A DNA stretch of 27,656 bases from CAZCFB01 sp964511535 (GTDB lineage: Bacteria > Myxococcota_A > Polyangia > GCA-2747355 > CAZCFB01): assembly GCA_964511535.1 (NCBI GenBank), contig CAZEFW010000130.1, positions 1 through 27,656 of the forward strand, read 5' to 3'. The notes beneath the pieces are model-generated. The model had not been told where the DNA came from. It made no database searches and saw only the letters and a list, made by a program, of their open reading frames with translations. Below, piece after piece: positions 1 to 7,680 of this stretch. The position numbers and the translations under genes are program-made. Position 1 is the stretch's first letter, and each line of letters starts with the position of its first letter.

Positions 1-14
1 TGTCAAGCTGCTCG

Positions 15-35
15 CCAGCGCCGACGCGGCGCTGG
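15..35. terminator. Inverted repeat downstream of the HEAT/ankyrin gene (terminator-like)
   Basis: Perfect 8-bp inverted repeat (CCAGCGCC at 15-22, GGCGCTGG at 28-35) with a 5-nt loop. On the plus strand it is followed by TTTCGT, so any terminator activity would favour a gene entering from the left. On the minus strand it lies about 45 bp past the stop of the HEAT/ankyrin gene and has no T-run. No reading frame in positions 1-80 is identifiable as a gene. Confidence 0.3.
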
Positions 36-80
36 TTTCGTGGAGGGGCCGGCCAAGGCTGGCTCGAGGAGCTGAAAATG

Positions 81-2681
81 TCAGTGCAACAGCGACATCA
101 CCAGCCGGGCCAGGGGCAGAGGAAGCAGGCAGAGCAGGCCCAGGGCGGCTGCCACGCCGGCGAAGCCCCGCCAGCCCGCCCGGTCCAGCGCGGTCTCAGC
201 TCCTGCCTTCAGCATCGGCCTGACCACGCGCGCGGCGAGCAGGTAGTCCAGGAATATGATGAGGGCGAGCAGGACGAGGGCTGGCATCAGGGGGCCGAAG
301 CTCTGCGGAAATCCTGCTGTCCGACCGTGCCACGGCTTGTTCAGGAGACCGAAACTGAGCAGGGGCGACAGGGCCACGGGCAGGGCGGCCAGGGCCAGGG
401 CGCCGGCCCAGATCCGCTCACCGCCCACCCGGACCAGGGTGCCCAGGGCGCAGAAAAACGCGCAGACGACCCCGGCACCCATGCCCAGGTACATGCCCAA
501 AATGGCCACCCCCCCTGCCTGGTGGCCCGAGCTGCCGCTGCCGGCGAAATATGACAGGAACAAAAAAAGCCCGGCGTAATAGGCCAGCCCGAAGGCCACG
601 GTCCCGTTGACCAGCGCCACGGCGAACCGCGCGAGCCAGACCGCCGTCTTATTTGCCAGGCCCAGGGAGACCAGCAAGAAGACCGGAATGAACAGCCCCA
701 GCAGTCCCGCCGCGATCTTGTCCGGCATCGCCGTGGCCTGGCGGTAGTACGCCGTATCTCTGGTCTTCATCAACGAAGCGGCCCTTTTCGCTCCATCGCG
801 GTCCCAGAGGGCCTGGCGCAGGATCGGGATGATGCGCTGCTCCGCTCCCAGTGAATCCAGGGCCGCAGCCGCCGCGCGCGCGTTGCCCTGATCGTCTGCC
901 AGCAGGAAGGGGATGACCGCCTCGGTGGCGGAGGGATCCCCGATCTCGCCCAGCGCCCGGATCGCCTCGGTCTTGAAGGTATGGTGCATGGTCCTGGGGT
1001 CGTACGCCTCGCGCCACATCTTGCGGTACCCGGCGTACTCGGCCTCCTGCGCCCTGAGGTGGGCCTCGAGCTTCTTCCTGTGGCGCGGACTCCGCCGGGC
1101 CAGCTTGCTCATGGCGGTGGTCCGGGCGGTGGGCAGGGGCGGCGTCCTGATGGCCGCCTCCGGGTCGAACGGCTCCTTCAGCAGCGCGACCAGGGGAGCG
1201 ACCGCACGCTTCTCCTTGATCATGGCCAGCGCCTTGATGGCGTGGGTGCGGAAGTAGTTGGGCTCTGCGACAGAGGCGAGCAGCCCGTCTATCACGCCCG
1301 GCTCCCGGGTCAGGCGCTTGACCACCGCCGCGCTCTCCTTGCGCGCCACCGCGAGCATGCAGGCGCTTCTGCCGAACTTCTCCTTGAGCTTCGGGTCCGC
1401 GCCGGCGCGAAGCAGCGCCTCGATCACCTCGGGGTTGGGCTGACGGCTGATTCCTGCCGCCAGCATAAGCGCCGTGTAACCCCTGGCGTCGGCGATGTCC
1501 GGGTCGGCGCCCGCCTTTGCCAGGAGCCTGACCATGCCGGCTCGACCCCGATAAGCTGCCCAGGACAGGGCGGTAAACGCGGCCTCGCCGGGCCGTAAGC
1601 CCTGCCTCGTGACGGGGCGCCCTGCCTGCACAACGCTGTCCGGCGTTGCCCCGGCAGCGACGAGGGCCTGCACGACGTCGATGTGGCCGGCGTCCGCCGC
1701 CAGGAACAGGGCCGTGGTCCCGTCCCGCTGGCTCGCGTCCACCGAGACCCCCAGGGCCAGGGCCTGCTGGACGCGCTTCAGATCGCCGTCCCGGCTGGCC
1801 CTGTGCATGGCCAGGGCGTCGGCAGACATGGGGGGGCGGCGCACAGGCCGGGGGCTGGCGCTCTGCCCCGAGCCCTTCACAACCACCGGCTTGCGCTGCT
1901 GCTGCCCTCCGGCCGCCCTGATTTGACGTATTCGATCCTCCAGCGGTCTGTCGCCGTGCCGCTTCAGGGTGGCGAGGATCGACTTCTCCACCTCCGCCTC
2001 CGAGCCCAGCCGCTGGGCCCTGGCGAGGGCCTGCGCGAAGGGCCTGGACAGAGAGATGTCCATCCCCGACCGCTTGATCGCGAGCAGCTCCAGCTCGGCC
2101 GCCAGCGTCCCGAGCACCTCGACGATCCCCGCCTTGACCTTCCACTCGGTCGCCTTGTTGATCTTGCGCACCAGCGCCGGGACCGCGCTCCGATCGTTGA
2201 TGCGGGTCAGCGACCACCCGGCGAACTTCCGCACCTGCGCGTCGCCATCGTCCATTGCGGCCACCAGCGACGGCACCGCTCGCCGGTTCCTTATCTGTCC
2301 CAGGGCGTTGGCCGCGATGAGGCGGGCGCCCGGATCGCGGTCACCCTCGACCATGGCCCCCAGGGCCGCGCCCACGGCGTCGTCGCCGGACAGGTCCGTT
2401 CGGAACCCGCCCAGCAGGCCCGCTGCAGCCCTGCGAACTTTCTGATCGCGGTCCTCGAGCAGCGCCAGCAATACAGGTACCGACGGGGGGCCCAGCTTCC
2501 TGAGTTGATCAGAGATCTTCGCAGACTCCACCCGGCCCTCGACGGTCGGGGGGAGGGTGGCCGCGCGCTTGACCATGGCGCGTATCTTCGCCTCGTCGGC
2601 GTGGGCGGTGAATGACAGGAGCAGGATGGGCGCGCACAGGAGCAGGCATGTACGAACACGGAACGGTGGCTCCAGGAGCAT
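81..2681 (-). CDS. Exported HEAT-repeat / ankyrin-repeat protein with a C-terminal multi-pass membrane domain
   Basis: An 866-residue protein of modular design. Residues 1-28 form a signal peptide with a likely cleavage after AHA. Residues ~55-200 are HEAT/PBS-lyase-like repeats (recurring AxxALGxI..AVPxLV pattern). A basic Pro/Gln-rich linker spans ~250-285, and ankyrin repeats (DGTTALFLAADAGH, GYTALMLAA, LLxAGADP) span ~290-450. More HEAT-like helices lie at ~465-500 and ~565-625. About six hydrophobic segments fill ~655-862. Both repeat classes are protein-interaction scaffolds with no catalytic residues, so a structural or adaptor role at the envelope is inferred. If the signal peptide is cleaved, the repeats would face the periplasm. 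The ATG start has GGAGGG nine bases upstream; that site can fold into a weak 4-bp hairpin (2683-2696) touching the start codon. The gene looks monocistronic, and the partner is unknown. Confidence 0.85.
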   Translation of the reverse strand: MLLEPPFRVRTCLLLCAPILLLSFTAHADEAKIRAMVKRAATLPPTVEGRVESAKISDQLRKLGPPSVPVLLALLEDRDQKVRRAAAGLLGGFRTDLSGDDAVGAALGAMVEGDRDPGARLIAANALGQIRNRRAVPSLVAAMDDGDAQVRKFAGWSLTRINDRSAVPALVRKINKATEWKVKAGIVEVLGTLAAELELLAIKRSGMDISLSRPFAQALARAQRLGSEAEVEKSILATLKRHGDRPLEDRIRQIRAAGGQQQRKPVVVKGSGQSASPRPVRRPPMSADALAMHRASRDGDLKRVQQALALGVSVDASQRDGTTALFLAADAGHIDVVQALVAAGATPDSVVQAGRPVTRQGLRPGEAAFTALSWAAYRGRAGMVRLLAKAGADPDIADARGYTALMLAAGISRQPNPEVIEALLRAGADPKLKEKFGRSACMLAVARKESAAVVKRLTREPGVIDGLLASVAEPNYFRTHAIKALAMIKEKRAVAPLVALLKEPFDPEAAIRTPPLPTARTTAMSKLARRSPRHRKKLEAHLRAQEAEYAGYRKMWREAYDPRTMHHTFKTEAIRALGEIGDPSATEAVIPFLLADDQGNARAAAAALDSLGAEQRIIPILRQALWDRDGAKRAASLMKTRDTAYYRQATAMPDKIAAGLLGLFIPVFLLVSLGLANKTAVWLARFAVALVNGTVAFGLAYYAGLFLFLSYFAGSGSSGHQAGGVAILGMYLGMGAGVVCAFFCALGTLVRVGGERIWAGALALAALPVALSPLLSFGLLNKPWHGRTAGFPQSFGPLMPALVLLALIIFLDYLLAARVVRPMLKAGAETALDRAGWRGFAGVAAALGLLCLLPLPLARLVMSLLH

Positions 2682-2835
2682 GGGAGATTTCCCTCCAGGT
2701 TCACGGACAGGAAGCTGCGCGGTGAATCAAAATCATCCGACTTCGAGCCTGGAAGATCTATACAAACCTGCTCCGCGGCGCGCACCGCCGGACCGGCGCT
2801 TTGCCCGCGGGTCGCCCTGCAGTTCGGGGCGTCCC

Positions 2836-3960
2836 CTACTCCTCTCCCCGGGCCACCAGCTCCATGTCGACCACTTCCCGGGCCCGCTCAGCGACGAACT
2901 CCGCCTCTTTCATGAAGCCGAGGCGGCGGTAGAGCTGCTGCAGGTCCTGGTAGCGTTGGTGGGCGTCGAAGCCGAGGTTATGGGCCAGCTTGGCCAGACA
3001 GACCGGGCACAGGTGCAGGGGCAGGCGGTCGAACTCACGCAGCGAGGTGGCGCCGTTCATGATGCAGCGGTAGAAGACGCAGTGCTCCATGCCGAACATG
3101 TGGCCCACCTCGTGGGCCGAGATCTTGATGGCACGCTCGAGCAGCGCCCGGCGGGAGCCGGCGAAGCGGTGCAGGGAGTGGATCCCGGCGCGTTCGTGCA
3201 GCAGCGCCTCGCCGAAGAGGAAGCCGAAGTTCTTGGCGTACAGGTCCAGCCCGGTGAAGGCGAACAGGCCCAGGCTGTCGTCCGGGACCTTGCCCACGAG
3301 CCAGCGCACCAGCCGGTCGGCGTCGACTTGCTTCCGCTTCCGGCTCCAGAACCGGCGCGGGAGCGCCTCGACGGGCAGCACCTTGACGGGGGTGTTGAAG
3401 AAGGTAGCGGTGAACTCTCGCACGTGAGGCATGACCGCGCGCTGGTCCCGGTTCAGGCCCCTGAATCGCAGCAGGTGCAGGTGCCGCCGCTGTGGCCCCT
3501 TGCGATTTATGGCCTCGCGGCCGTAGTCCGTCAGGGTCTGTCCGCGCTCCCGGTTGTTCCACAGCCACTGGCCCGGCCAGGGCTGCCCGAGCCTGATGAA
3601 GGCGTCGTCCCCCTGCACCTGGGAGAAGATCTCGCTGCGCTTGAGGGCCGCCGAGAGGGAAAAGGCGCTGTGGCCGGGGACGGGCAGGAGGTCGCCGCTG
3701 GGCTGAAGGATGGGGCTGACATCGGGGCGGAACTGGCGGCTGCCGCTGAGGAACTTCTTCAGGGCGACCGGGCGGGCAGGAGCTGACGCAGAGGGCGGGG
3801 TGTACCTGGCCCTGGGCGGCGTCAGGTCCCAGGCGTGGACCCCGGTCAGCGCCGTGTCCGGTTCGGCAGTCAGGACCGCGGCCAGACCGAGGGCGGCGGT
3901 GGTGGCCGCGCACGTCAGGACCAGATAGAAAAACCGGTCCGCTCGCGACAGGGACGACAA
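2836..3960 (-). CDS. Archaemetzincin-type zinc metalloprotease with N-terminal membrane anchor
   Basis: The archaemetzincin signature is complete. Numbered from an in-frame GTG at 3969, HEVGHMFGMEHC lies at residues 286-297, followed by a second Cys (302), the CxM methionine (304) and a CxxC pair (321/324). The three His ligands and catalytic Glu bind one zinc; the four Cys are the family's structural zinc site. A hydrophobic stretch at ~14-35 followed by a Pro/Ala-rich linker indicates a signal anchor or exported protein, unlike the short cytosolic archaeal enzymes. I chose TTG at 3960 as start because a perfect GGAGGT (3968-3973) lies 7 nt upstream, whereas it abuts the GTG at 3969. The product is 374 residues, against roughly 180-200 for archaeal members, with the extra length N-terminal. 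It lies 130 bp downstream of grpE on the same strand. Physiological substrates of this family are poorly known. Confidence 0.87.
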   Translation of the reverse strand: MSSLSRADRFFYLVLTCAATTAALGLAAVLTAEPDTALTGVHAWDLTPPRARYTPPSASAPARPVALKKFLSGSRQFRPDVSPILQPSGDLLPVPGHSAFSLSAALKRSEIFSQVQGDDAFIRLGQPWPGQWLWNNRERGQTLTDYGREAINRKGPQRRHLHLLRFRGLNRDQRAVMPHVREFTATFFNTPVKVLPVEALPRRFWSRKRKQVDADRLVRWLVGKVPDDSLGLFAFTGLDLYAKNFGFLFGEALLHERAGIHSLHRFAGSRRALLERAIKISAHEVGHMFGMEHCVFYRCIMNGATSLREFDRLPLHLCPVCLAKLAHNLGFDAHQRYQDLQQLYRRLGFMKEAEFVAERAREVVDMELVARGEE

Positions 3961-3967
3961 GCTGTAC

Positions 3968-3973
3968 ACCTCC
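3968..3973 (-). promoter_or_regulatory. Ribosome binding site that fixes the archaemetzincin start
   Basis: GGAGGT on the minus strand, 7 nt before the TTG at 3960 and directly touching the in-frame GTG at 3969. The spacing favours the TTG. Confidence 0.6.
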
Positions 3974-4090
3974 GGGCTGCAGGGAGTTAGTCAACGCCCG
4001 GGCCCAAAGGTTCCCCCGCCGCGGAAAATAGGCAGATCGGGCCGTGAGGGGCCCGTGCCATGCGCCCGGGATCGGGCGGCGCTGGCCCCG

Positions 4091-4759
4091 CTACCCTGAT
4101 GCCCGCCCGATGACCACCCGCGCCGGCCTGAGCACCCCATCGCCCGCGGTGTACCCCTGGCGGGTCACGGCCATCACGACGCCGTCCTGGGCCGTATCGC
4201 TCACCGGCATCACGCTCACCGCCTCGTGGGACTCCGGGTCGAAGGGCTGGCCCATGGCCTCTTGCTGGCGCACGCCGAGCTGGTTGAAGGTGGTGATGAA
4301 CCGACGGGTGACCATCTGCACCCCGGCCACCACCTCGGGGTTGTGGTCCATGTTGGACGCAGCCTCCACTGCCCGCTCCAGGTCGTCGAGCACCTCCAGG
4401 AACTCCAGCAATAGCTTGTGCTTCTGCCGCCGGGCGAGGGTTTCGGCTTCGCGCTTGATCCGGACCTTGGCCTTCTCCACCTCTGCCCGCGCCTGCTCCG
4501 CGCGCGCCTCGGACGCCTCCACCGCGGCGTCCCTGTCCTGCATCAGCGCGGTGAGCTGCATCACCTCGTCCTCCAGGGTCGCGATGTAGCGATCCGGCCC
4601 CTGCAGCTCCTCGGCCGGCTGCGGCGCGGCGCTGTCCAGCTCCGCCTGCAGCTGCTGCATCTCGGCCTCCACCTGGGCCAGCAGCTCGTCGTCCAGCTGA
4701 TCTGCGTCGTCGTCGGCCTGCTGCGTCCCGGTGGTCTTCCCGTCGTCGTCTGTGGTCAC
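4091..4759 (-). CDS. grpE: GrpE, nucleotide exchange factor of the DnaK chaperone
   Basis: GrpE releases ADP from DnaK in the cytosolic Hsp70 cycle. The 222-residue product has the family architecture: an acidic N-terminus (DDDG..DDDADQLDDE), a long charged helix or coiled coil (~30-115), the core VLDDLERAVEAA followed by GVQMVTRRF, and a C-terminal beta domain with GQPFDPESHEAVSV and GYTAGDGVLRPARVVI. The reading frame stays open back to 4873, but the GTG at 4759 is the likely start. GAGAGG (4765-4770) lies 5 nt upstream, and a near-consensus sigma-70 promoter (4785-4813) lies inside the longer frame. The length fits bacterial GrpE (about 190-220). It is not next to dnaK, dnaJ or hrcA here, so it is an orphan locus. 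Confidence 0.95.
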   Translation of the reverse strand: MTTDDDGKTTGTQQADDDADQLDDELLAQVEAEMQQLQAELDSAAPQPAEELQGPDRYIATLEDEVMQLTALMQDRDAAVEASEARAEQARAEVEKAKVRIKREAETLARRQKHKLLLEFLEVLDDLERAVEAASNMDHNPEVVAGVQMVTRRFITTFNQLGVRQQEAMGQPFDPESHEAVSVMPVSDTAQDGVVMAVTRQGYTAGDGVLRPARVVIGRASG

Positions 4760-4784
4760 TCCGGCCTCTCTTTTTGGGTGGCCG

Positions 4785-4813
4785 ATTATAGTCTCGATCT
4801 CTGGCAGTTTCAG
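4785..4813 (-). promoter_or_regulatory. Sigma-70-type promoter for grpE
   Basis: Minus strand: -10 is TATAAT (4785-4790, 6/6) and -35 is CTGAAA (4808-4813, 4/6), with exactly 17 bp between. The predicted start site is about 20 nt upstream of the GTG at 4759, giving a short leader that holds the GAGAGG ribosome site. No CIRCE element is seen. Confidence 0.7.
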
Positions 4814-4910
4814 GCCCCCGGGTGCAGGGCCTGTGCAGCCATCATGCTGGATGCGCCGGAGGATCCGTGCCATGAGACACTGTTAGCCCGTGAACTTCCT
4901 GGAGCTCTGC

Positions 4911-5804
4911 ATGCCTGTCAAAGCCACCCTCCCGACCCTCTTCGTCGTCCTGGCCCTGGGGGGCTGCTCGAGCGACGGCGCGCAGGTGACCCCTGACAGC
5001 CGGGCGGCCGGGCAGGATGGCAGAGCTACCTCCAGGGAGGCGGGCGCGCCGCCGGACATCACCCGACCCGCGCCGGACACCGTCCCGCCAAAGACCGCCA
5101 AGGTGTGCGGGACTCTCGAGCGGCTGTCGGGCAGCGCCGGGGCGGACCACACGGTCCTCGTCTGCAGCGACACCAACGGCTGCAGTAGCGACACCTCGTC
5201 CGCCAGCGGCAAGTTCTGCCTCCCGCTGGAGTTCAGCGGCGACTACATGTTGCAGGTCATCAACGAGGTGAAGGCGGGCAAGCACTACATCCAGGTCTAC
5301 CTGCCGGTGACCGTGACCAAGGCGGACATCGCCGCCGAGAACAAGATCCAGATCGGGACGATCGTGGTGCCGCACATGGCCCGGGCGCTGCAGAAGGTGG
5401 ACATGGCCAAGGGGGGCACCTTTGACCTGGGCGACGGCGTCTCGTTGACCATCGGCGCGGGGATCAGCAAGAAGCCCCCTCTGGAGTCGGACCTGCGCAT
5501 CGGCGCAGCCGCGCTGAAAAAGAGCCAGGCAAACCCTCGCTATGGGACCCACTACAAGGGGAGCGACACGCTGCACATGGCCGTGGCGTTCCACCCGCTG
5601 GAGACGACCTTCACCAAGCCCGTGCCGTTCCGATTCCCGGCGCTGGGCCTCAGCCCGGGGGCCTCGGTGGAGGTGTACTTCCTGGGCGAGAAGGACGGCA
5701 AGTTGACCAAGGCTGCCGACGGCAAGGAGTCGGGCGGGAGCATCGTCAGCGCCGCCGGGCAGGGGCTCAAGAACCTGGGCGTCCTGCTGGTCTACGCCAA
5801 GTAG
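4911..5804 (+). CDS. Lipoprotein with beta-sandwich-like domains, function unknown
   Basis: A 297-residue lipoprotein. The signal peptide ends in a lipobox (LALGG-Cys, Cys19), followed by an unstructured Asp/Ala/Pro/Arg-rich linker to ~60. A first Cys-rich segment at ~64-135 resembles a carboxypeptidase-regulatory-like fold (VCGTLERL..., GDYMLQVI). A second all-beta segment at ~165-297 (GDGVSLTIGAGI, FTKPVPFRFPALGLSPGASVEVYFL) resembles ZU5-type domains of large surface proteins. Both fold guesses come from pattern only. The ATG at 4911 has GGAG 6 nt upstream; an in-frame GTG at 4890 is a weaker alternative. It is divergent from grpE across a 151-bp gap. Probably sits on the outer membrane surface; no enzymatic motif was found. 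Confidence 0.8.
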   Translation: MPVKATLPTLFVVLALGGCSSDGAQVTPDSRAAGQDGRATSREAGAPPDITRPAPDTVPPKTAKVCGTLERLSGSAGADHTVLVCSDTNGCSSDTSSASGKFCLPLEFSGDYMLQVINEVKAGKHYIQVYLPVTVTKADIAAENKIQIGTIVVPHMARALQKVDMAKGGTFDLGDGVSLTIGAGISKKPPLESDLRIGAAALKKSQANPRYGTHYKGSDTLHMAVAFHPLETTFTKPVPFRFPALGLSPGASVEVYFLGEKDGKLTKAADGKESGGSIVSAAGQGLKNLGVLLVYAK

Positions 5805-5852
5805 GTCCACCACACTTTTTAGGGCGGCGCCATCCGCGGCGCGGGGCAGCCG

Positions 5853-7100
5853 CTACTCCGGCTGCTCCCGCTGGCGCCAGTCCATGCCGGTGGGATCCTG
5901 GAACACCCGCAGGCCGAACTCGGGCAGGGCGGCCAGCACATGGTCGAAAAGGTCGGCCTGGATCGCCTCGTACTCGGCCCACACCGTGGTGTCGGTGAAG
6001 ACGTAGATCTGGATCGGGAGCCCGCTGGGCCCGGGCGCTTTCTGCCGCACCAGGAAGGTCATGTCCTCGCGGATGTCCGGGCGGGAGCGCAGGTACGCCT
6101 CGACGTAGGCGCGGAAGGTGCCCACGTTGGTCAGCCGCCGCCCGTTGACCGGGCTGGCGTCGTCAGCCTCGTGCTGCGCGTTGTGGTCCTGCACCTCGGC
6201 CTGCTTGCGCTGCAGGTACTCCTGCAGCAGCTGGATCTTCGACAGCCGGGCCAGCAGCGCGTCGTCCAGGAAGCGGATGGAGTTCTGATCCACGTACAGG
6301 CTGCGGCAGATGCGCCGGCCGCCCGACTCCTTCATCCCCTTCCAGTTCTTGAACGGCCGGGAGATCAGGTCGTAGGTCGGGATGGTGGTGATGGTCTTGT
6401 CCCAGTTGCGCACCTTGACCGTGGTGAGCGCCACGTCGACCACGTCTCCGTTGGCCTTGTGCGACGGCATCTCGATCCAGTCGCCGATGGCCACCATCTT
6501 GTTGGCCGACAGCTGAATGCCCCCCACGAATCCCAGGATCGGGTCCTTGAACACGATCATCAGCACGGCGGTGATGGCACCCAGGCCGCTCAGCAGGTAG
6601 AGCGGCGTCTTGTCCACCAGGATCGCCACCACCACGATGCCGCCGAGGCACCAGATCACCACCATCAGCACCTGGATGAAGGAGGTGAGCGGCATCTGCT
6701 TCGACGCCTCGAAGGTCTGGTAGATGTCGTTGGCGGCGGACAGCAGCCCGTGCAGCACCAGCAGTCCCACCACGATCATGTAGATCTGGGTCAGCTTCAC
6801 CGCCACCACCGTGGCGGTGGGGTGGGCGGCCAGCACCAGGGGCAGGCCGAGGTAGATCACGATGGCCGGCGCCAGGTGCGACAGGCGGCCGAACACGTTG
6901 CGCTGCAGCAGCTTGTCGTCCCAGGAGGTGGCCGTGCGGGCCACCCAGAAGGTGACCACGCGCAGGATGATCCGCTTGGCCAGCAGGTTGGCAAGCCAGG
7001 CCAGGGCCGCCACCACCACCACACCGCTGCCCAGGGCGATGGCCTTCGCCGCCGCGCCCCCCAGGCCGAGGTCCATCAACCACTGAGTGACCGTTTCCAT
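5853..7100 (-). CDS. ybdG: MscS-family mechanosensitive channel, YbdG/MscM type
   Basis: A tension-gated inner-membrane channel that protects against osmotic downshock; E. coli YbdG is a small-conductance member of the family. The length (415 residues) equals that of the E. coli protein as I recall it. The characteristic segments match: SGLGAITAVLMIVFKDPILG at the pore helix, then GGIQLSANKMVAIGDWIEMP, LTTVKVRNWDKTITTIPTYDL, FKNWKGM.ESGGRRI and RRLTNVGTFRAYVEAYLR. About five membrane helices occupy residues ~15-190, with the beta and alpha/beta cytosolic cage after that. The ATG at 7100 has only a weak ribosome site. It follows the small membrane-protein gene on the same strand by 67 bp and may be co-transcribed. 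No obvious terminator was seen before the converging lipoprotein gene end at 5804. Confidence 0.93.
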   Translation of the reverse strand: METVTQWLMDLGLGGAAAKAIALGSGVVVVAALAWLANLLAKRIILRVVTFWVARTATSWDDKLLQRNVFGRLSHLAPAIVIYLGLPLVLAAHPTATVVAVKLTQIYMIVVGLLVLHGLLSAANDIYQTFEASKQMPLTSFIQVLMVVIWCLGGIVVVAILVDKTPLYLLSGLGAITAVLMIVFKDPILGFVGGIQLSANKMVAIGDWIEMPSHKANGDVVDVALTTVKVRNWDKTITTIPTYDLISRPFKNWKGMKESGGRRICRSLYVDQNSIRFLDDALLARLSKIQLLQEYLQRKQAEVQDHNAQHEADDASPVNGRRLTNVGTFRAYVEAYLRSRPDIREDMTFLVRQKAPGPSGLPIQIYVFTDTTVWAEYEAIQADLFDHVLAALPEFGLRVFQDPTGMDWRQREQPE

Positions 7101-7167
7101 GCCGGGCAGTGTCGGAACTCAGCCACCGCCCGTCAAGCGCGGGAGGAAGCAGCCCCCTGGCGGCGGG

Positions 7168-7458
7168 TCAGGTGAGGATCAGCCCCAGCGCGGCGAGCAT
7201 GGCCAAGGTGGCGGCGAGGGGGAGCCAGCCGAGGGCTGACCGCAGGCGGGACACGGCCGGCTCCTTGCCCTGATGGCAGGCCCTGAAGAGCAGGCCCGCC
7301 GCCAGCCCGGTGAGGATGCCCGGCGCGGCGCCCATGGTGCCCAGGACCCACGCCATGGCCGAGTCGCCGCCGGCTTCCAGGCCGCGGTGGAGCATGTATC
7401 CGCCGAAGGCGACGAAGAGAAAGGTCAGGACGCTGAAGATCGTGCCGATGATGCCCAT
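7168..7458 (-). CDS. Small three-helix membrane protein, unknown function
   Basis: A 96-residue protein with three hydrophobic helices (~1-22, ~35-58, ~75-96) separated by short charged loops (HRGLEAGGDS; RACHQGKEPAVSRLR). I chose the ATG at 7458 because the product then begins directly with a hydrophobic segment and a GGGGG stretch lies just upstream. The open frame extends to 7629, but the extra part is low-complexity Arg/Pro-rich sequence. It precedes the mechanosensitive channel gene by 67 bp on the same strand, so a shared transcript is plausible. No family recognised. Confidence 0.65.
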   Translation of the reverse strand: MGIIGTIFSVLTFLFVAFGGYMLHRGLEAGGDSAMAWVLGTMGAAPGILTGLAAGLLFRACHQGKEPAVSRLRSALGWLPLAATLAMLAALGLILT

Positions 7459-7680
7459 GTCGCCCCCGGGTTGTGGCCTGGCCGGCCGGGGCCATGGCAA
7501 ACGCCCCGACACCACCCAGTCTCTCTCACCCGGGCGGATCCGCTCAAGCGCTACTGAAAGATGACGCTCGAGGGGGGCACGCCCGGCGCGGCCAGGCCCC
7601 TGTCCCGTGGGGCGCGCGGGCCTCGGCATCGCGCGGCTTGTGGCGCCGAGCGAGCCCGGGATAAGCTGCGCACACCGATG

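Noticed and set aside
1..80. End of a gene entering from the left
   Set aside because: All three plus-strand frames are short here; one stops at 73-75, but none encodes a recognisable C-terminus.
649..2217. Second long minus-strand frame inside the HEAT/ankyrin gene
   Set aside because: Gly/Arg/Ala/Gln-rich translation without any domain; the 866-residue frame has coherent repeats, a signal peptide and membrane helices.
5815..5852. Terminator between the lipoprotein and ybdG genes
   Set aside because: There is a TTTTT run and a GCGCC/GGCGC pair, but the hairpin follows the T-run on the plus strand and lacks a T-run on the minus strand.
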